Below, piece after piece: positions 7,017 through 15,594 of a stretch of DNA of 25,772 bases. The notes under the pieces are model-generated. The model saw only the letters and a program-made list of their open reading frames with translations, was not told the DNA's origin and searched no databases. Within the stretch, counting starts at the first letter, position 1. Every line of letters starts with the position of its first letter. Position numbers and translations under genes: made by a program. The stretch lies in NCBI GenBank assembly GCA_002338515.1, contig DDIL01000169.1, positions 1,081-26,852 on the forward strand. The letters run 5' to 3'. The DNA is from Glaciecola sp. UBA1851. Lineage in GTDB: Bacteria; Pseudomonadota; Gammaproteobacteria; Enterobacterales; Alteromonadaceae.

Positions 7017-8892
7017 GCGCCAATTAAAAAAAATTGGCTATAGCGACACACAAGAACTTGATAACGAGTCGATAAAAAGATTATTGGACTTAGTTGATCA
7101 GGCATATAAAGATGCTGACCAAGACAGACAACTAATTGAAAATTCGCTAGAAGTGTCTTCTATGGAGATGCAAAAGCTCTATGAAGAACTGAAAAAAACA
7201 TCGCAACAAAAAATACAGACGACAGAAGAAAAGTACGAGCGGTTAGTTAACAATCTCCAACATTATTATTTCTTTTATTCACACGGGAAAGATGGGGTAT
7301 ATGATTACGTTAGTCATTCTATGACTAAAATGCTTGGATATTCTGAAGATGAATTTTTAAATCACTATTCACAATTTTTAACAACAAACGAATCTAAAAA
7401 ATTAGCGAACAAATTTAAGAAGCATACTTTTGAAGGTCTCGAACAACCACCCTACACATTAAATTTCAAACATAAAGATGGCACCATAAGAAACATTGAA
7501 GTGATGGAGCTACCTGTTCTTGACGATGAACGAAAGGTTATTGCGGTAGAAGGCATTGCCAGAGACATAACCGACCAAATTAATGCAAGAGAGCAATTAA
7601 ATTATCTTGCCCAGCATGATGCGTTAACAGGCATACCCAATCGATATAGCTTACTCAATAAGCTGGAAAAGATTATTCGAAGAAATAAACGTGATAATAC
7701 GCAATTTGCCCTTTTATTTATCGACTTAGATCATTTCAAAAATATCAACGATACGCTAGGCCACAATATTGGTGATAAGCTTATAAATGCAGTAGTTAAT
7801 AAAATACAGCCATCCATTAGAAAAAATGATGTATTCGCTAGAATAGGTGGTGATGAATTTATTATTGTGATTAACCGAGTTTCAGAACGAAATCTAATCG
7901 GGTTTATTAAACAAACCATGGAAAAAATCAGGGAAGAATGGTTGATTGACGAATTTGAGATACAAATCTCTTCAAGTATTGGCATTGCTATTTATCCAGA
8001 AGATGGAACTGACTCTCAAACACTGATGAAAAACGCAGATATTGCTATGTACAAGGCTAAAAATGTAGGCCGTGATACATTTAGTTTGTTTACTGACGAA
8101 ATCAATCAGCAAATCCAAGAAGAAATTTCCTTAGAAAAAGGCATGGCAAAAGGATTAGAAAATCAAGAGTTTGTTTTACATTATCAGCCTAAATTAGACG
8201 TGAATTCTAACAAAATTGTGGGCATCGAAGCCTTAGTTAGATGGAATCATCCAAAAAAAGGGTTAGTTAGCCCAGTTGATTTTATTCAAATTGCAGAGAA
8301 TACAGGTTTTATAATTAAGCTAGGCCGTTGGATCATTGAAGAAGCTTGCAGTACAGTGACAAGAATTAATAAAAAGTGCCATACGAATCTTCATGTTGCA
8401 ATCAATGTTTCTGCACGTCAAATTGAAAACGATAATCTACATCAAGTTTTAAAGTCTACGATTGAAAAAACTAATGTTGAACCCAGCCAAATACAAATAG
8501 AACTAACAGAAAGCATATTAATGGAATATTCTAAGAATATTATAAAGGCACTTAAAGATATAAAATCTTTAGGTATTGTCATATGCATGGACGATTTTGG
8601 TACAGGATACTCATCTTTGTCATATCTTAATAAGTTTCCTATTGATGTTCTAAAAATCGACAAAGTATTTGTAGACGAAATTTCTGAGACGAATGAGGGT
8701 GTTATATTACTTGATAGCATTATTGCTATGGCTTCAACGCTTAATTTGCAAGCGGTAGCTGAAGGCGTTGAAACACCGTTTCAAAGACAATACTTACAGA
8801 AATTAGATTGCCCACATTACCAAGGTTTTTTGTTTTCTAAACCGATTCCTGAAGAAGAATTAATTCTGCTTGTTCAACAGCAATCAGTCTAA
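7000..8892 (+). CDS. PAS-GGDEF-EAL bifunctional c-di-GMP enzyme
   Basis: A 630-residue cytoplasmic protein. Residues about 25-85 are a charged coiled coil; about 80-195 form a PAS domain (YDYVSHSMTKMLGYSEDEF, ending in ARDITDQ); then come GGDEF (about 200-365) and EAL (about 375-625). The GGDEF motif is intact at 283-287, and an inhibitory I-site RKND sits at 274-277 with the normal five-residue spacing, so product inhibition of the cyclase is expected. The EAL domain keeps its metal and catalytic residues: EAL at 410-412, ELTES at 501-505, DDFGTGYSSL at 531-540, LKIDK and AEGVET at 587-592. Both synthesis and hydrolysis of c-di-GMP are therefore possible. No membrane segment is present, so input should come from PAS and from the FIST partner, whose gene overlaps this start by 17 bases. 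The stop abuts the stop of convergent kdkA. Confidence 0.95.
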   Translation: MHRLLKRQLKKIGYSDTQELDNESIKRLLDLVDQAYKDADQDRQLIENSLEVSSMEMQKLYEELKKTSQQKIQTTEEKYERLVNNLQHYYFFYSHGKDGVYDYVSHSMTKMLGYSEDEFLNHYSQFLTTNESKKLANKFKKHTFEGLEQPPYTLNFKHKDGTIRNIEVMELPVLDDERKVIAVEGIARDITDQINAREQLNYLAQHDALTGIPNRYSLLNKLEKIIRRNKRDNTQFALLFIDLDHFKNINDTLGHNIGDKLINAVVNKIQPSIRKNDVFARIGGDEFIIVINRVSERNLIGFIKQTMEKIREEWLIDEFEIQISSSIGIAIYPEDGTDSQTLMKNADIAMYKAKNVGRDTFSLFTDEINQQIQEEISLEKGMAKGLENQEFVLHYQPKLDVNSNKIVGIEALVRWNHPKKGLVSPVDFIQIAENTGFIIKLGRWIIEEACSTVTRINKKCHTNLHVAINVSARQIENDNLHQVLKSTIEKTNVEPSQIQIELTESILMEYSKNIIKALKDIKSLGIVICMDDFGTGYSSLSYLNKFPIDVLKIDKVFVDEISETNEGVILLDSIIAMASTLNLQAVAEGVETPFQRQYLQKLDCPHYQGFLFSKPIPEEELILLVQQQSV

Positions 8893-9636
8893 TTATGCAT
8901 GATAGCCAGCGAGTAGATGCTGCCAGCTTTTTTCGCTAAATGTTTGCTCTTTGTACAAATGAGACTGCTTAACCAATGAGCGTTTGAATCTAGCCAAGTT
9001 CGCTTCTTTCCAAGTGCCATCGGGTTTTATTTTGCACTTATCAAAATCAATTATATAAACCTTTATTGCGGCATCTTCTTCCTGCAACAAAATATTTTTA
9101 ACATTAATATCATCATGGCAAACACCCGCTTTGTGCATGCGTTGTATTTCCAATCCAATTTGTTGCCAAGTTTCAGGAGTTAGTGTTTTCACTTGTAAAG
9201 TTTCATGCAATTCTTGAGCGTTTATAATCACTTGGGTAATAATATCCGCTTTGTAAAACAGGCCAACTTGGGTAATTAACCCTGCGATAGGAGTGGGAAC
9301 GCTTACGCCTTGCTCTTGTAAATACGCAAGTATAGCTAGCTCTTGGTAACAACGGGTTTGTTGAATACCATGGTAAATAAACAAATCTTCAGAAACTTTT
9401 GCAACTAACCCACCTCTTCTATAATGGCGAAGTGCCAATTTAGGTGCCGTATTAACTGCATTTTGGCTAGGCCAGTTATAAAAATATACTGCGCCTCTAC
9501 CACTCATCTTTTTGATAATAAGATTATTTTGCTCTAGATATGCCGGTTGAAAGGCACTGAAGGTGACATGTCTAGTTTCACCCTTAGAGGCCATTAATAA
9601 CGTTTGATTGCCATTCTTGGTTATTTGAATACTCAT
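8893..9636 (-). CDS. kdkA: 3-deoxy-D-manno-octulosonic acid (Kdo) kinase
   Basis: A 247-residue membrane-associated kinase that phosphorylates O4 of Kdo in the lipopolysaccharide inner core, a modification of species that carry a single Kdo. The protein-kinase-like fold is visible: LALRHYRRGGLVAK (about 67-80), the helix with Glu99 in RCYQELAILAYL, the catalytic loop HDDINVKN at 174-181 and the metal-binding DFD at 197-199, which replaces the kinase DFG as is normal in this family. Length matches other KdkA proteins. It is divergent from a GT9 glycosyltransferase gene across a 312-base gap, consistent with a small lipopolysaccharide core locus. Its ATG at 9636 has a poor ribosome binding site. 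Its stop directly abuts the stop of the GGDEF-EAL gene. Confidence 0.92.
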   Translation of the reverse strand: MSIQITKNGNQTLLMASKGETRHVTFSAFQPAYLEQNNLIIKKMSGRGAVYFYNWPSQNAVNTAPKLALRHYRRGGLVAKVSEDLFIYHGIQQTRCYQELAILAYLQEQGVSVPTPIAGLITQVGLFYKADIITQVIINAQELHETLQVKTLTPETWQQIGLEIQRMHKAGVCHDDINVKNILLQEEDAAIKVYIIDFDKCKIKPDGTWKEANLARFKRSLVKQSHLYKEQTFSEKSWQHLLAGYHA

Positions 9637-9948
9637 TTTCGCTGTGTATACACCAATATCCTAGTGATTAAAATTTCTCATGGGCAGTATAATCGTTACT
9701 GTAATGGAATGTTATTCCTTATTTTATTTCTTTATTCTTATAATCAGATAGTTAAAATGAAAACTTGCACAGGTTTTTCTTTATCTTATTGTGCAATCCA
9801 TTATGATATACACTAATAAAGTATCAGGACTGATGTTTATAACCCTTGGTGTATGTTATTTATGGAATGAATAATTGAATCTGTTTAGGCATGTTATCCG
9901 TGCTTTTTATGTTTTCCCTTTCTTCGAACGAGTACCTTCTTTTTATTT
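9637..9948. other. intergenic region between divergent kdkA and GT9 gene
   Basis: A 312-base, strongly AT-rich gap that must hold both promoters. A weak plus-strand candidate is TTGCAC at 9765-9770 with TATTGT 16 bases downstream. I see no repeat, small gene or RNA structure that stands out. An open frame across 9604-9816 overlaps the kdkA start and has no ribosome binding site, so I do not count it as a gene. Confidence 0.5.
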
Positions 9949-10986
9949 ATGAGCCAACCATTTGAACTTTGTATTATTCGATTATCAGCTATTGGCGATG
10001 TATGCCATGCACTAGCGATGATCAATGCAATACAAACTCATAAACAAAACGTTAATATCTGTTGGGTCATTGGTAAGATTGAATATGAGTTAGTGAAGCA
10101 TATTCAAGATATTCAATTTATTGTTTACGATAAACAAAATGATAAAAAATCGAGGAAACAAGTTAAGAAAGCATTAGCGAATAAAGAGTTTGATGCACTT
10201 TTTGTGATGCAAGTATCACTTAGAGCTAACCTGTTATCCAGAATGGTAAAAGCGAAACGGCGTATAGGGTTTGATTATAACCGTTCAAGAGAAGGCCATT
10301 CACTTTTCATAAATGAACGGATAGCACCTCGACCGCGCGCCCATGTTTTAGAGGGTTTTATGGGGTTTGCTGAAACTATTGGTGTGCCAGTTTTACATAG
10401 GCCACAATGGAACATCCCGCTAAAAGAAGAAGATGAAGTTTGGGTAAATGAAAACTTGCCCGCTAGATATGCTGTTGTGAGCCCGGCTGCAAGCAGCGCA
10501 GAAAGGAATTGGTTGCCTGATCGCTACGCCAAAATTATAGACTATTTAGACGCCCAAGGTATTGCAGTTGTGCTTTGTGGTGGCCCCGGAAACCTAGATA
10601 GCGACATCACTCAAGAGATTTTATTGCATACAAATAAAATACATACCAACTTAGTTGGGCAAACCTCTTTGATTAGACTATTATCGGTAATTAAGCATGC
10701 TCAGTTGGTGGTTGCGCCCGATACAGGTCCTGCTCATATGGCCACTACACAGTCTGTTCCAGTGGTTGGATTGTATGCACATAGTAACCCTAGACGCACC
10801 GGTCCGTATCAATCATTAATGTCTGTTGCGTCTGTTTATGAAGAATGTGTTCAATCGCAATATAAAAAAACATGGCAAAGTTTACCTTGGGGCACAAGAG
10901 CGAAAGGCGACGATTTGATGGAGAAAATCAGCGTACAAGAAGTTAAATCGCTTATTCAAAAAGTACTTAATCATCAAATTATCTAG
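9949..10986 (+). CDS. family 9 glycosyltransferase (heptosyltransferase-like)
   Basis: A 345-residue GT-B fold enzyme of the ADP-heptose:lipopolysaccharide heptosyltransferase family. The N-terminus ELCIIRLSAIGDVCHAL is the family signature (xxRLSAIGDVxH, where the Asp is catalytic in WaaC/WaaF). The C-terminal donor-binding half has VVSPAASSAERNWLPDRYA (about 175-193), LCGGPGNLD and VVAPDTGPAHMA (about 255-266), the last matching the nucleotide-sugar loop. It probably adds heptose or a related sugar to the inner core. Which position it serves (WaaC, WaaF, WaaQ type) cannot be decided from sequence alone. It is divergent from kdkA, supporting a lipopolysaccharide role. The antiporter gene follows 36 bases later on the same strand. 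Confidence 0.9.
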   Translation: MSQPFELCIIRLSAIGDVCHALAMINAIQTHKQNVNICWVIGKIEYELVKHIQDIQFIVYDKQNDKKSRKQVKKALANKEFDALFVMQVSLRANLLSRMVKAKRRIGFDYNRSREGHSLFINERIAPRPRAHVLEGFMGFAETIGVPVLHRPQWNIPLKEEDEVWVNENLPARYAVVSPAASSAERNWLPDRYAKIIDYLDAQGIAVVLCGGPGNLDSDITQEILLHTNKIHTNLVGQTSLIRLLSVIKHAQLVVAPDTGPAHMATTQSVPVVGLYAHSNPRRTGPYQSLMSVASVYEECVQSQYKKTWQSLPWGTRAKGDDLMEKISVQEVKSLIQKVLNHQII

Positions 10987-11022
10987 GGTTCCGAATACTT
11001 AGACTCAGTAAGGTAATATAAT

Positions 11023-12336
11023 ATGTCATCAAACCCTTCCTTCCTTGGTCTTTCTCCCATTTTATTGTTTGTCTTTTTAGTCGTGTTTGCTGGTATTGTC
11101 ACAGAAGACTTCAATACTATGCCCGTGCTAGTAGCCTTAATGCTAAGTGCGGGGTACGCGTTAATTATTAATCCGCAAAACAGTCAGTTAAGCAGCTTTG
11201 AAAAAATTGATGTTTTCTGCAAAGGTGCGGGTGAAAAAAATATTATATTGCTGGCAATTATATTTTTATTAGCAGGCGCATTTTATTCACTAACCATAGA
11301 AATAGGCGCGCGCGATGCTACCGTAAATTGGGCGCTACAATATATACCCAGTTACTTCCTTCTACCTGGGCTTTTCATTATCAGCAGCTTTATTGCGTTT
11401 TCAATGGGTACGTCTATGGGAACCATTACTGCTATTACCCCAGTAGGAATAGGCCTCGCAGAAAGCTTGTCTTTTTCCGTTCCTTTAGCTGCTGGCATTG
11501 TAATAGGTGGCGCTATGTTTGGTGACAATTTGTCTTTTGTTTCTGACACCACCATTGCTGCTACACGTACCCAAAAAGTGAAGTTAAGCGATAAATTTAA
11601 AGCGAATTTACTCATTGTGACACCGGCAGCCTTAATCACAGCGTTACTTTTGTTAAGTGTTGATGTGAGTGATACATCCAATATCATTATCAAAACATAT
11701 GATTTGTCATTAGTTACTCCTTACTTACTTGTTATTGTTTCAGCTTTGTTTGGTTTGAATGCTATTGCTGTGTTAGGGATTGGCATTTTATCTGCCTGCA
11801 TACTGGGGTTACTCACATCTGCATTTGATTTAGCAGGTATGTTAACGGTTATTCAAACTGGCATTGGATGGATGCAAAACTTAGCCTTTATTGCTATCAC
11901 TATTGGCGGAATTATTGGATTGATGCAAGTGTATGGTGGGATGGCTTGGTTAATGCAAACGTTAACCAAGCATACTAAAAGTAAACGCAGTGCTGAATTC
12001 AGTATAGCGGGCTTAGTAAGCTGCATGGATTTGGCTACCGCAAATAACACTATTGCTATTGTGTCATCTGGAAAAATAGCAAAAGATCTCGCCACTAAGT
12101 ACAACATCGACCCTAGACGTACAGCCAGCATATTGGATATTTTTTCATGTGGATTCCAAGGCATAGTGCCTTATGGTGGTCAGTTACTCACTGCGGCGGT
12201 TTTATGCGGTGTATCGCCATTGGCTATTTCAGTATATTGCTGGTACCCAGCTCTAATTATTGTGTTTGGCATAATCGCTATCGCCACAGGTTTACCTAAG
12301 TTTAAAAATAACGCCACAGATGAATTATCAGCTTGA
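11023..12336 (+). CDS. NhaC-family Na+/H+ antiporter
   Basis: A 437-residue inner-membrane protein with about 11-12 hydrophobic segments. The core signature of the Na_H_antiporter family is clear: FSMGTSMGT (about 126-134) followed by GDNLSFVSDTTIAATRTQ (167-184), where the conserved Asp residues are in the ion path. A second half-repeat has SCMDLATANNTIAIVSSGKIA (about 334-354) and FSCGFQGIVPYGGQ. Such antiporters exchange cytoplasmic Na+ for H+, useful in a marine cell. Members of this group can also carry organic substrates such as malate/lactate, so the substrate is not certain. The start at 11023 has AAGG about 10 bases upstream. The 214-bp inverted repeat lies 120 bases after its stop and might affect its 3' end. 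Confidence 0.9.
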   Translation: MSSNPSFLGLSPILLFVFLVVFAGIVTEDFNTMPVLVALMLSAGYALIINPQNSQLSSFEKIDVFCKGAGEKNIILLAIIFLLAGAFYSLTIEIGARDATVNWALQYIPSYFLLPGLFIISSFIAFSMGTSMGTITAITPVGIGLAESLSFSVPLAAGIVIGGAMFGDNLSFVSDTTIAATRTQKVKLSDKFKANLLIVTPAALITALLLLSVDVSDTSNIIIKTYDLSLVTPYLLVIVSALFGLNAIAVLGIGILSACILGLLTSAFDLAGMLTVIQTGIGWMQNLAFIAITIGGIIGLMQVYGGMAWLMQTLTKHTKSKRSAEFSIAGLVSCMDLATANNTIAIVSSGKIAKDLATKYNIDPRRTASILDIFSCGFQGIVPYGGQLLTAAVLCGVSPLAISVYCWYPALIIVFGIIAIATGLPKFKNNATDELSA

Positions 12337-12545
12337 TCACCCGCTGATCGTAAATTTTCCTACACACAGTCAATTTAGGCTGACAATTCACCTAATTTAT
12401 TTGCAAACACTTTAAACAATAGCAATTGTGTCCTACACGCTTTCAGCTAAACTTTGCAGACTAATGAGGCGCGGCCTTAATTGTGCGTTGCATGAGCGCA
12501 GCAATGATGGCAGTAGGAAGTACCGAGTTTGAAAGTCGCTGTGAA

Positions 12546-12557
12546 CCCATCCATGGG
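12546..12557. repeat. palindrome centred on CATCCATG (first of two)
   Basis: CCCAT and ATGGG flank a two-base CC centre inside the core of the 214-bp inverted repeat. It shares its central eight bases with the palindrome a few bases downstream. Confidence 0.75.
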
Positions 12558-12564
12558 CGCTCCG

Positions 12565-12584
12565 AAATTTCATCCATGAAATTT
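12565..12584. repeat. palindrome centred on CATCCATG (second of two)
   Basis: AAATTTCAT and ATGAAATTT are perfect 9-bp inverted copies around CC. The flanks differ from the first palindrome but the centre CATCCATG is identical, which suggests a repeated motif rather than two accidental hairpins. Confidence 0.8.
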
Positions 12585-12736
12585 AGGCTTTCAAACTCGG
12601 TACTTCCTACTGCCATCATTTAATCGATTTTTTTAAACACGCACAATTAAGGCCGCGCCTCATTAGTCTGTTAGCCATCTCATGCGCGTTACGAAAAGTG
12701 ACGTAGATTATTTAAGAACACTGTTTGGAGTGAAAA

Positions 12737-13933
12737 ATGTCAAAAGGTTTTATTCAACATTTACAATCTCAGCTAGAAGAAACGCAGGCGCAAGGCTTGT
12801 ATAAGAAAGAGCGCGTGATTACTTCACAACAGTTTTCTGACATTAATATTGCCAGTGGCCAGCATGTTGTGAATTTTTGTGCCAACAATTATTTGGGTTT
12901 GGCGAATCATGAGTCACTTATTGACGCCGCCAAGCAAGGTCTTGATTCGCATGGCTTTGGTGTGGCAAGTGTACGCTTTATATGCGGTACGCAAGATATT
13001 CACAAGCAACTTGAAGCAAAAATAAGCGACTTTTTGGAGATGGAAGATACCATTTTGTATCCTTCTTGTTTTGATGCAAATGGCGGTTTATTTGAAACTA
13101 TCCTATCTAAAGAAGATGCCATTATTTCAGACTCGTTGAATCATGCCAGCATTATAGATGGTGTGCGCCTTTCCAAAACTATGCGTTATAGGTATCAAAG
13201 CAATGATATGGCGTCATTGGAAGAGCAACTCAAACAAGCTGAAAAAGATGGTGCGCGTTTTAAATTGATTGCTACCGATGGTGTGTTTTCAATGGATGGC
13301 GTGATTGCTAATTTGAAAGGCATATGCGATTTGGCAGATAAATACAATGCCATGGTAATGGTAGATGACTGTCATGCCACGGGTTTTGTTGGTGATAAGG
13401 GCAAGGGCAGCCATGAGTATTGTGATGTAATGGGTCGAGTTGACATTATTACCGGTACCCTTGGCAAAGCCTTAGGTGGTGCATCTGGCGGTTTTACGTC
13501 AGGTAAAAAAGAAGTAGTTGATTGGTTGAGACAACGCAGTCGTCCTTATTTATTTTCTAACTCAGTTGCTCCCCCTATTGTAGCGGCATCCATCAAAGTA
13601 TTTGAAATGATGGAGAGTGGGCAAGATTTAAGAGATAAACTCAAAAGAAATGCTGCTCACTTTAGAAAATCGATGGAAGATGCAGGGTTTACATTGTCAG
13701 GTAAAGACCACCCAATCATACCGGTTATGCTTGGTGATGCAAAACTAGCAAGCGCAATGGCTGATAAGCTACTCGAGAAAAACATATATGTTATCGGATT
13801 TTCTTTCCCAGTTGTACCTAAAGGGCAAGCTAGGATCAGAACACAAATGTCGGCAGCCCACAGTATTGAGCAAATAGACCAAGCAGTAGCCGCATTTGTT
13901 GAAGTAGGTAAAGAGTTAGGTGTTATTAACTAA
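12737..13933 (+). CDS. kbl: 2-amino-3-ketobutyrate coenzyme A ligase
   Basis: A 398-residue PLP enzyme, the same length as E. coli Kbl. It cleaves 2-amino-3-ketobutyrate with CoA to glycine and acetyl-CoA, the second step of threonine breakdown. The alpha-oxoamine synthase pattern is complete: FCANNYLGLA (47-56), GVASVRFICGT (75-85), DSLNHASIIDG (132-142), DDCHATGF (210-217) and the PLP lysine K244 in TGTLGKALGG. GGAGTG lies 5 bases before the ATG. tdh follows 53 bases later, the usual kbl-tdh operon order. Its promoter must lie between the 214-bp inverted repeat (ending 66 bases upstream) and the ATG, or inside the repeat. Confidence 0.97.
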   Translation: MSKGFIQHLQSQLEETQAQGLYKKERVITSQQFSDINIASGQHVVNFCANNYLGLANHESLIDAAKQGLDSHGFGVASVRFICGTQDIHKQLEAKISDFLEMEDTILYPSCFDANGGLFETILSKEDAIISDSLNHASIIDGVRLSKTMRYRYQSNDMASLEEQLKQAEKDGARFKLIATDGVFSMDGVIANLKGICDLADKYNAMVMVDDCHATGFVGDKGKGSHEYCDVMGRVDIITGTLGKALGGASGGFTSGKKEVVDWLRQRSRPYLFSNSVAPPIVAASIKVFEMMESGQDLRDKLKRNAAHFRKSMEDAGFTLSGKDHPIIPVMLGDAKLASAMADKLLEKNIYVIGFSFPVVPKGQARIRTQMSAAHSIEQIDQAVAAFVEVGKELGVIN

Positions 13934-13986
13934 CGATTTTCAATCATATTATTGTTATTAATTCATTCCTAAAAAGGTAGGCATAC

Positions 13987-15015
13987 ATGAGAACGTTGGC
14001 AAAAACAAAAGCGGAAAAGGGCATTTGGATGGTCGACTCGCCTGAACCTCAAGTTGGTCCGAACGATGTCAAAATACGCATCAAAAAAACGGCTATTTGT
14101 GGCACTGATATGCATATCTTTAATTGGGATGAGTGGTCTCAAAAAACCATACCTGTACCAATGACTGTTGGTCATGAATATGTTGGCGAAGTGGTTGATA
14201 TAGGCAGTGAAGTGAGAGGCTTTAACATTGGTGACAGAGTGTCTGGTGAAGGTCATATTACTTGTGGACATTGCCGAAATTGTCGTGCAGGTAGAGTGCA
14301 TTTATGTCGAAATACCATTGGTGTGGGAGTTGATAGGGAAGGTGCTTTTGCCGACTATTTGGTTATACCAGCGTTTAATGCCTTTAAAATCCCGAATAAT
14401 ATTAGTGACGAAATGGCGTCTATTTTTGACCCATTTGGCAATGCTGTGCATACCGCTCTATCATTTGATCTAGTAGGTGAAGATGTCCTTATTACAGGCG
14501 CCGGTCCTATTGGCATTATGGCGGCAGCGGTGGCAAAACATGTGGGCGCGCGCCATGTAGTGATTACGGATATTAACGATTACAGGTTATCTCTAGCTAT
14601 GAAAATGGGGGCAAGCCGTGCCATTAATGTGGCAAGCGAATCGTTAGCTGACGTAATGCAAGAGCTTGGTATGACTGAAGGCTTCGATGTTGGCTTAGAA
14701 ATGTCAGGTGTCCCCGCGGCATTCAGTGACATGCTAGCGAAAATGAATCACGGCGGTAAAATTGCGATGTTAGGTATTCCACCAAATAATGTCTCCATAG
14801 ATTGGAACCAAGTTATTTTTAAAGGGCTTACAATAAAAGGCATATACGGCCGTGAAATGTTCGAAACTTGGTACAAAATGGTGAGCTTATTACAAAGCGG
14901 CTTAGATTTAAGCCCAATTATTACGCACTCTATGCCGGTAACTGATTTCCAAAAAGGTTTTGAAATAATGGGTTCTGGTAAGTCAGGTAAAGTAATTCTG
15001 GATTGGACGAGTTAA
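13987..15015 (+). CDS. tdh: L-threonine 3-dehydrogenase
   Basis: A 342-residue zinc- and NAD-dependent medium-chain dehydrogenase that oxidises L-threonine to 2-amino-3-ketobutyrate, the substrate of Kbl encoded just upstream. Catalytic zinc ligands Cys38 (AICGTDMH) and His63-Glu64 (GHEYVGE) are present. The structural-zinc cysteines are at 93, 96, 99 and 107 (CGHCRNC then HLC). The Rossmann glycine motif is VLITGAGPIGIMAA. AAGGTAGG lies 6 bases before the ATG. The numbering of zinc ligands matches E. coli Tdh exactly. No clear terminator follows the stop. Confidence 0.97.
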   Translation: MRTLAKTKAEKGIWMVDSPEPQVGPNDVKIRIKKTAICGTDMHIFNWDEWSQKTIPVPMTVGHEYVGEVVDIGSEVRGFNIGDRVSGEGHITCGHCRNCRAGRVHLCRNTIGVGVDREGAFADYLVIPAFNAFKIPNNISDEMASIFDPFGNAVHTALSFDLVGEDVLITGAGPIGIMAAAVAKHVGARHVVITDINDYRLSLAMKMGASRAINVASESLADVMQELGMTEGFDVGLEMSGVPAAFSDMLAKMNHGGKIAMLGIPPNNVSIDWNQVIFKGLTIKGIYGREMFETWYKMVSLLQSGLDLSPIITHSMPVTDFQKGFEIMGSGKSGKVILDWTS

Positions 15016-15068
15016 CTTCTTCTATTTTGTATTAAATTTTTACATAAAAGTATTATGAATTTTATTCA

Positions 15069-15098
15069 TTGAGTCTATACTTAACATCTTGCTATAGT
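15069..15098 (+). promoter_or_regulatory. candidate sigma-70 promoter for glpE-glpG
   Basis: TTGAGT (15069-15074) is separated by 18 bases from TATAGT (15093-15098), which is preceded by an extended -10 TGC. It would start transcription about 170 bases before glpE, leaving a long leader that contains an imperfect hairpin (TTACATTAAG with CTTATGTAA, 15162-15184). Confidence 0.4.
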
Positions 15099-15273
15099 GA
15101 GTGTTTACATTTACATAGTGTTGTCATTTCGACAAGTTATCAAAATAACAAAAATCATAAGTTACATTAAGTTGCCTTATGTAATGGTAATAATGACTAG
15201 AAGTGGTTATTTTTATAGTGTTAGGGATTGACTCAAATAGTGTTTACAAAATTAATGTCCTTTTGGAGTACCC

Positions 15274-15594
15274 ATGCAGCAGTTTCAACATATCTCACCT
15301 CAACTAACTAAAGAAAAACTAGATAAAGGTGAGATCAAGGTTGTTGATATTAGAGATGACCAGTCTTTTGAATTAGGTCACATTCCCACGTCTTTTCATT
15401 TGAGCAATAGCAGTGTGTCTCAATTTGTGACTGAAAATGAATTTGAAACGCCAGTTGTTGTGTGTTGCTATCATGGAATTAGTAGCCAACAAGCAGCACA
15501 ATTTCTGATACATCAAGGGTTTGAAGAGGTGTACAGTATGGACGGTGGGTTCGAAGCTTGGCGTGCTTCATTTGATTTTGAAACTGGAAATTAA
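15274..15594 (+). CDS. glpE: thiosulfate sulfurtransferase GlpE
   Basis: A 106-residue single-domain rhodanese, the size of E. coli GlpE (108). The active-site loop CCYHGISS places the catalytic cysteine at Cys65, as in E. coli. The flanking patterns VVDIRDDQSFELGHI and VYSMDGGFEAW are characteristic of GlpE. It moves sulfane sulfur from thiosulfate to cyanide or thioredoxin-type acceptors in the cytoplasm; its physiological role is not settled. GGAG lies 6 bases before the ATG. The stop and the glpG start overlap in TAATG, so the two are translationally coupled. Confidence 0.96.
   Translation: MQQFQHISPQLTKEKLDKGEIKVVDIRDDQSFELGHIPTSFHLSNSSVSQFVTENEFETPVVVCCYHGISSQQAAQFLIHQGFEEVYSMDGGFEAWRASFDFETGN

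Larger units (their letters stand above)
12457..12670. mobile_element. 214-bp two-tier inverted repeat, MITE-like
   Basis: Outer arms 12457-12488 and 12639-12670 are perfect 32-bp inverted copies, starting CAGACTAATGAGGCGCGG. After unpaired spacers of 14 and 18 bases, inner arms 12503-12535 and 12588-12620 are perfect 33-bp inverted copies (AATGATGGCAGTAGGAAG and on). The 52-base core holds two smaller palindromes. There is no open reading frame and no transposase. The size, terminal inverted repeats and more GC-rich arms set in an AT-rich gap suit a non-autonomous miniature transposable element. I could not see a clear target-site duplication. It could instead be a long structured RNA or a bidirectional terminator between the antiporter gene and kbl. 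The inverted repeat itself is certain; its nature is inference. Confidence 0.7.

Noticed and set aside
9604..9816. A 70-residue open frame in the kdkA/GT9 gap
   Set aside because: It overlaps the start of kdkA on the other strand, has no ribosome binding site, and its composition looks like translated AT-rich spacer.
12330..12352. Terminator after the antiporter gene
   Set aside because: GATCA and TGATC flank five bases near the stop codon, but a 5-bp stem without a T-tract is too weak to call.
12440..12690. Integron attC site
   Set aside because: The sequence ends in GTTAGCC after a long inverted repeat, which looks a little like an attC end, but the arms are perfect over 32 bp, the consensus RYYYAAC/GTTRRRY pair is not met on both sides and there is no integrase or cassette array.
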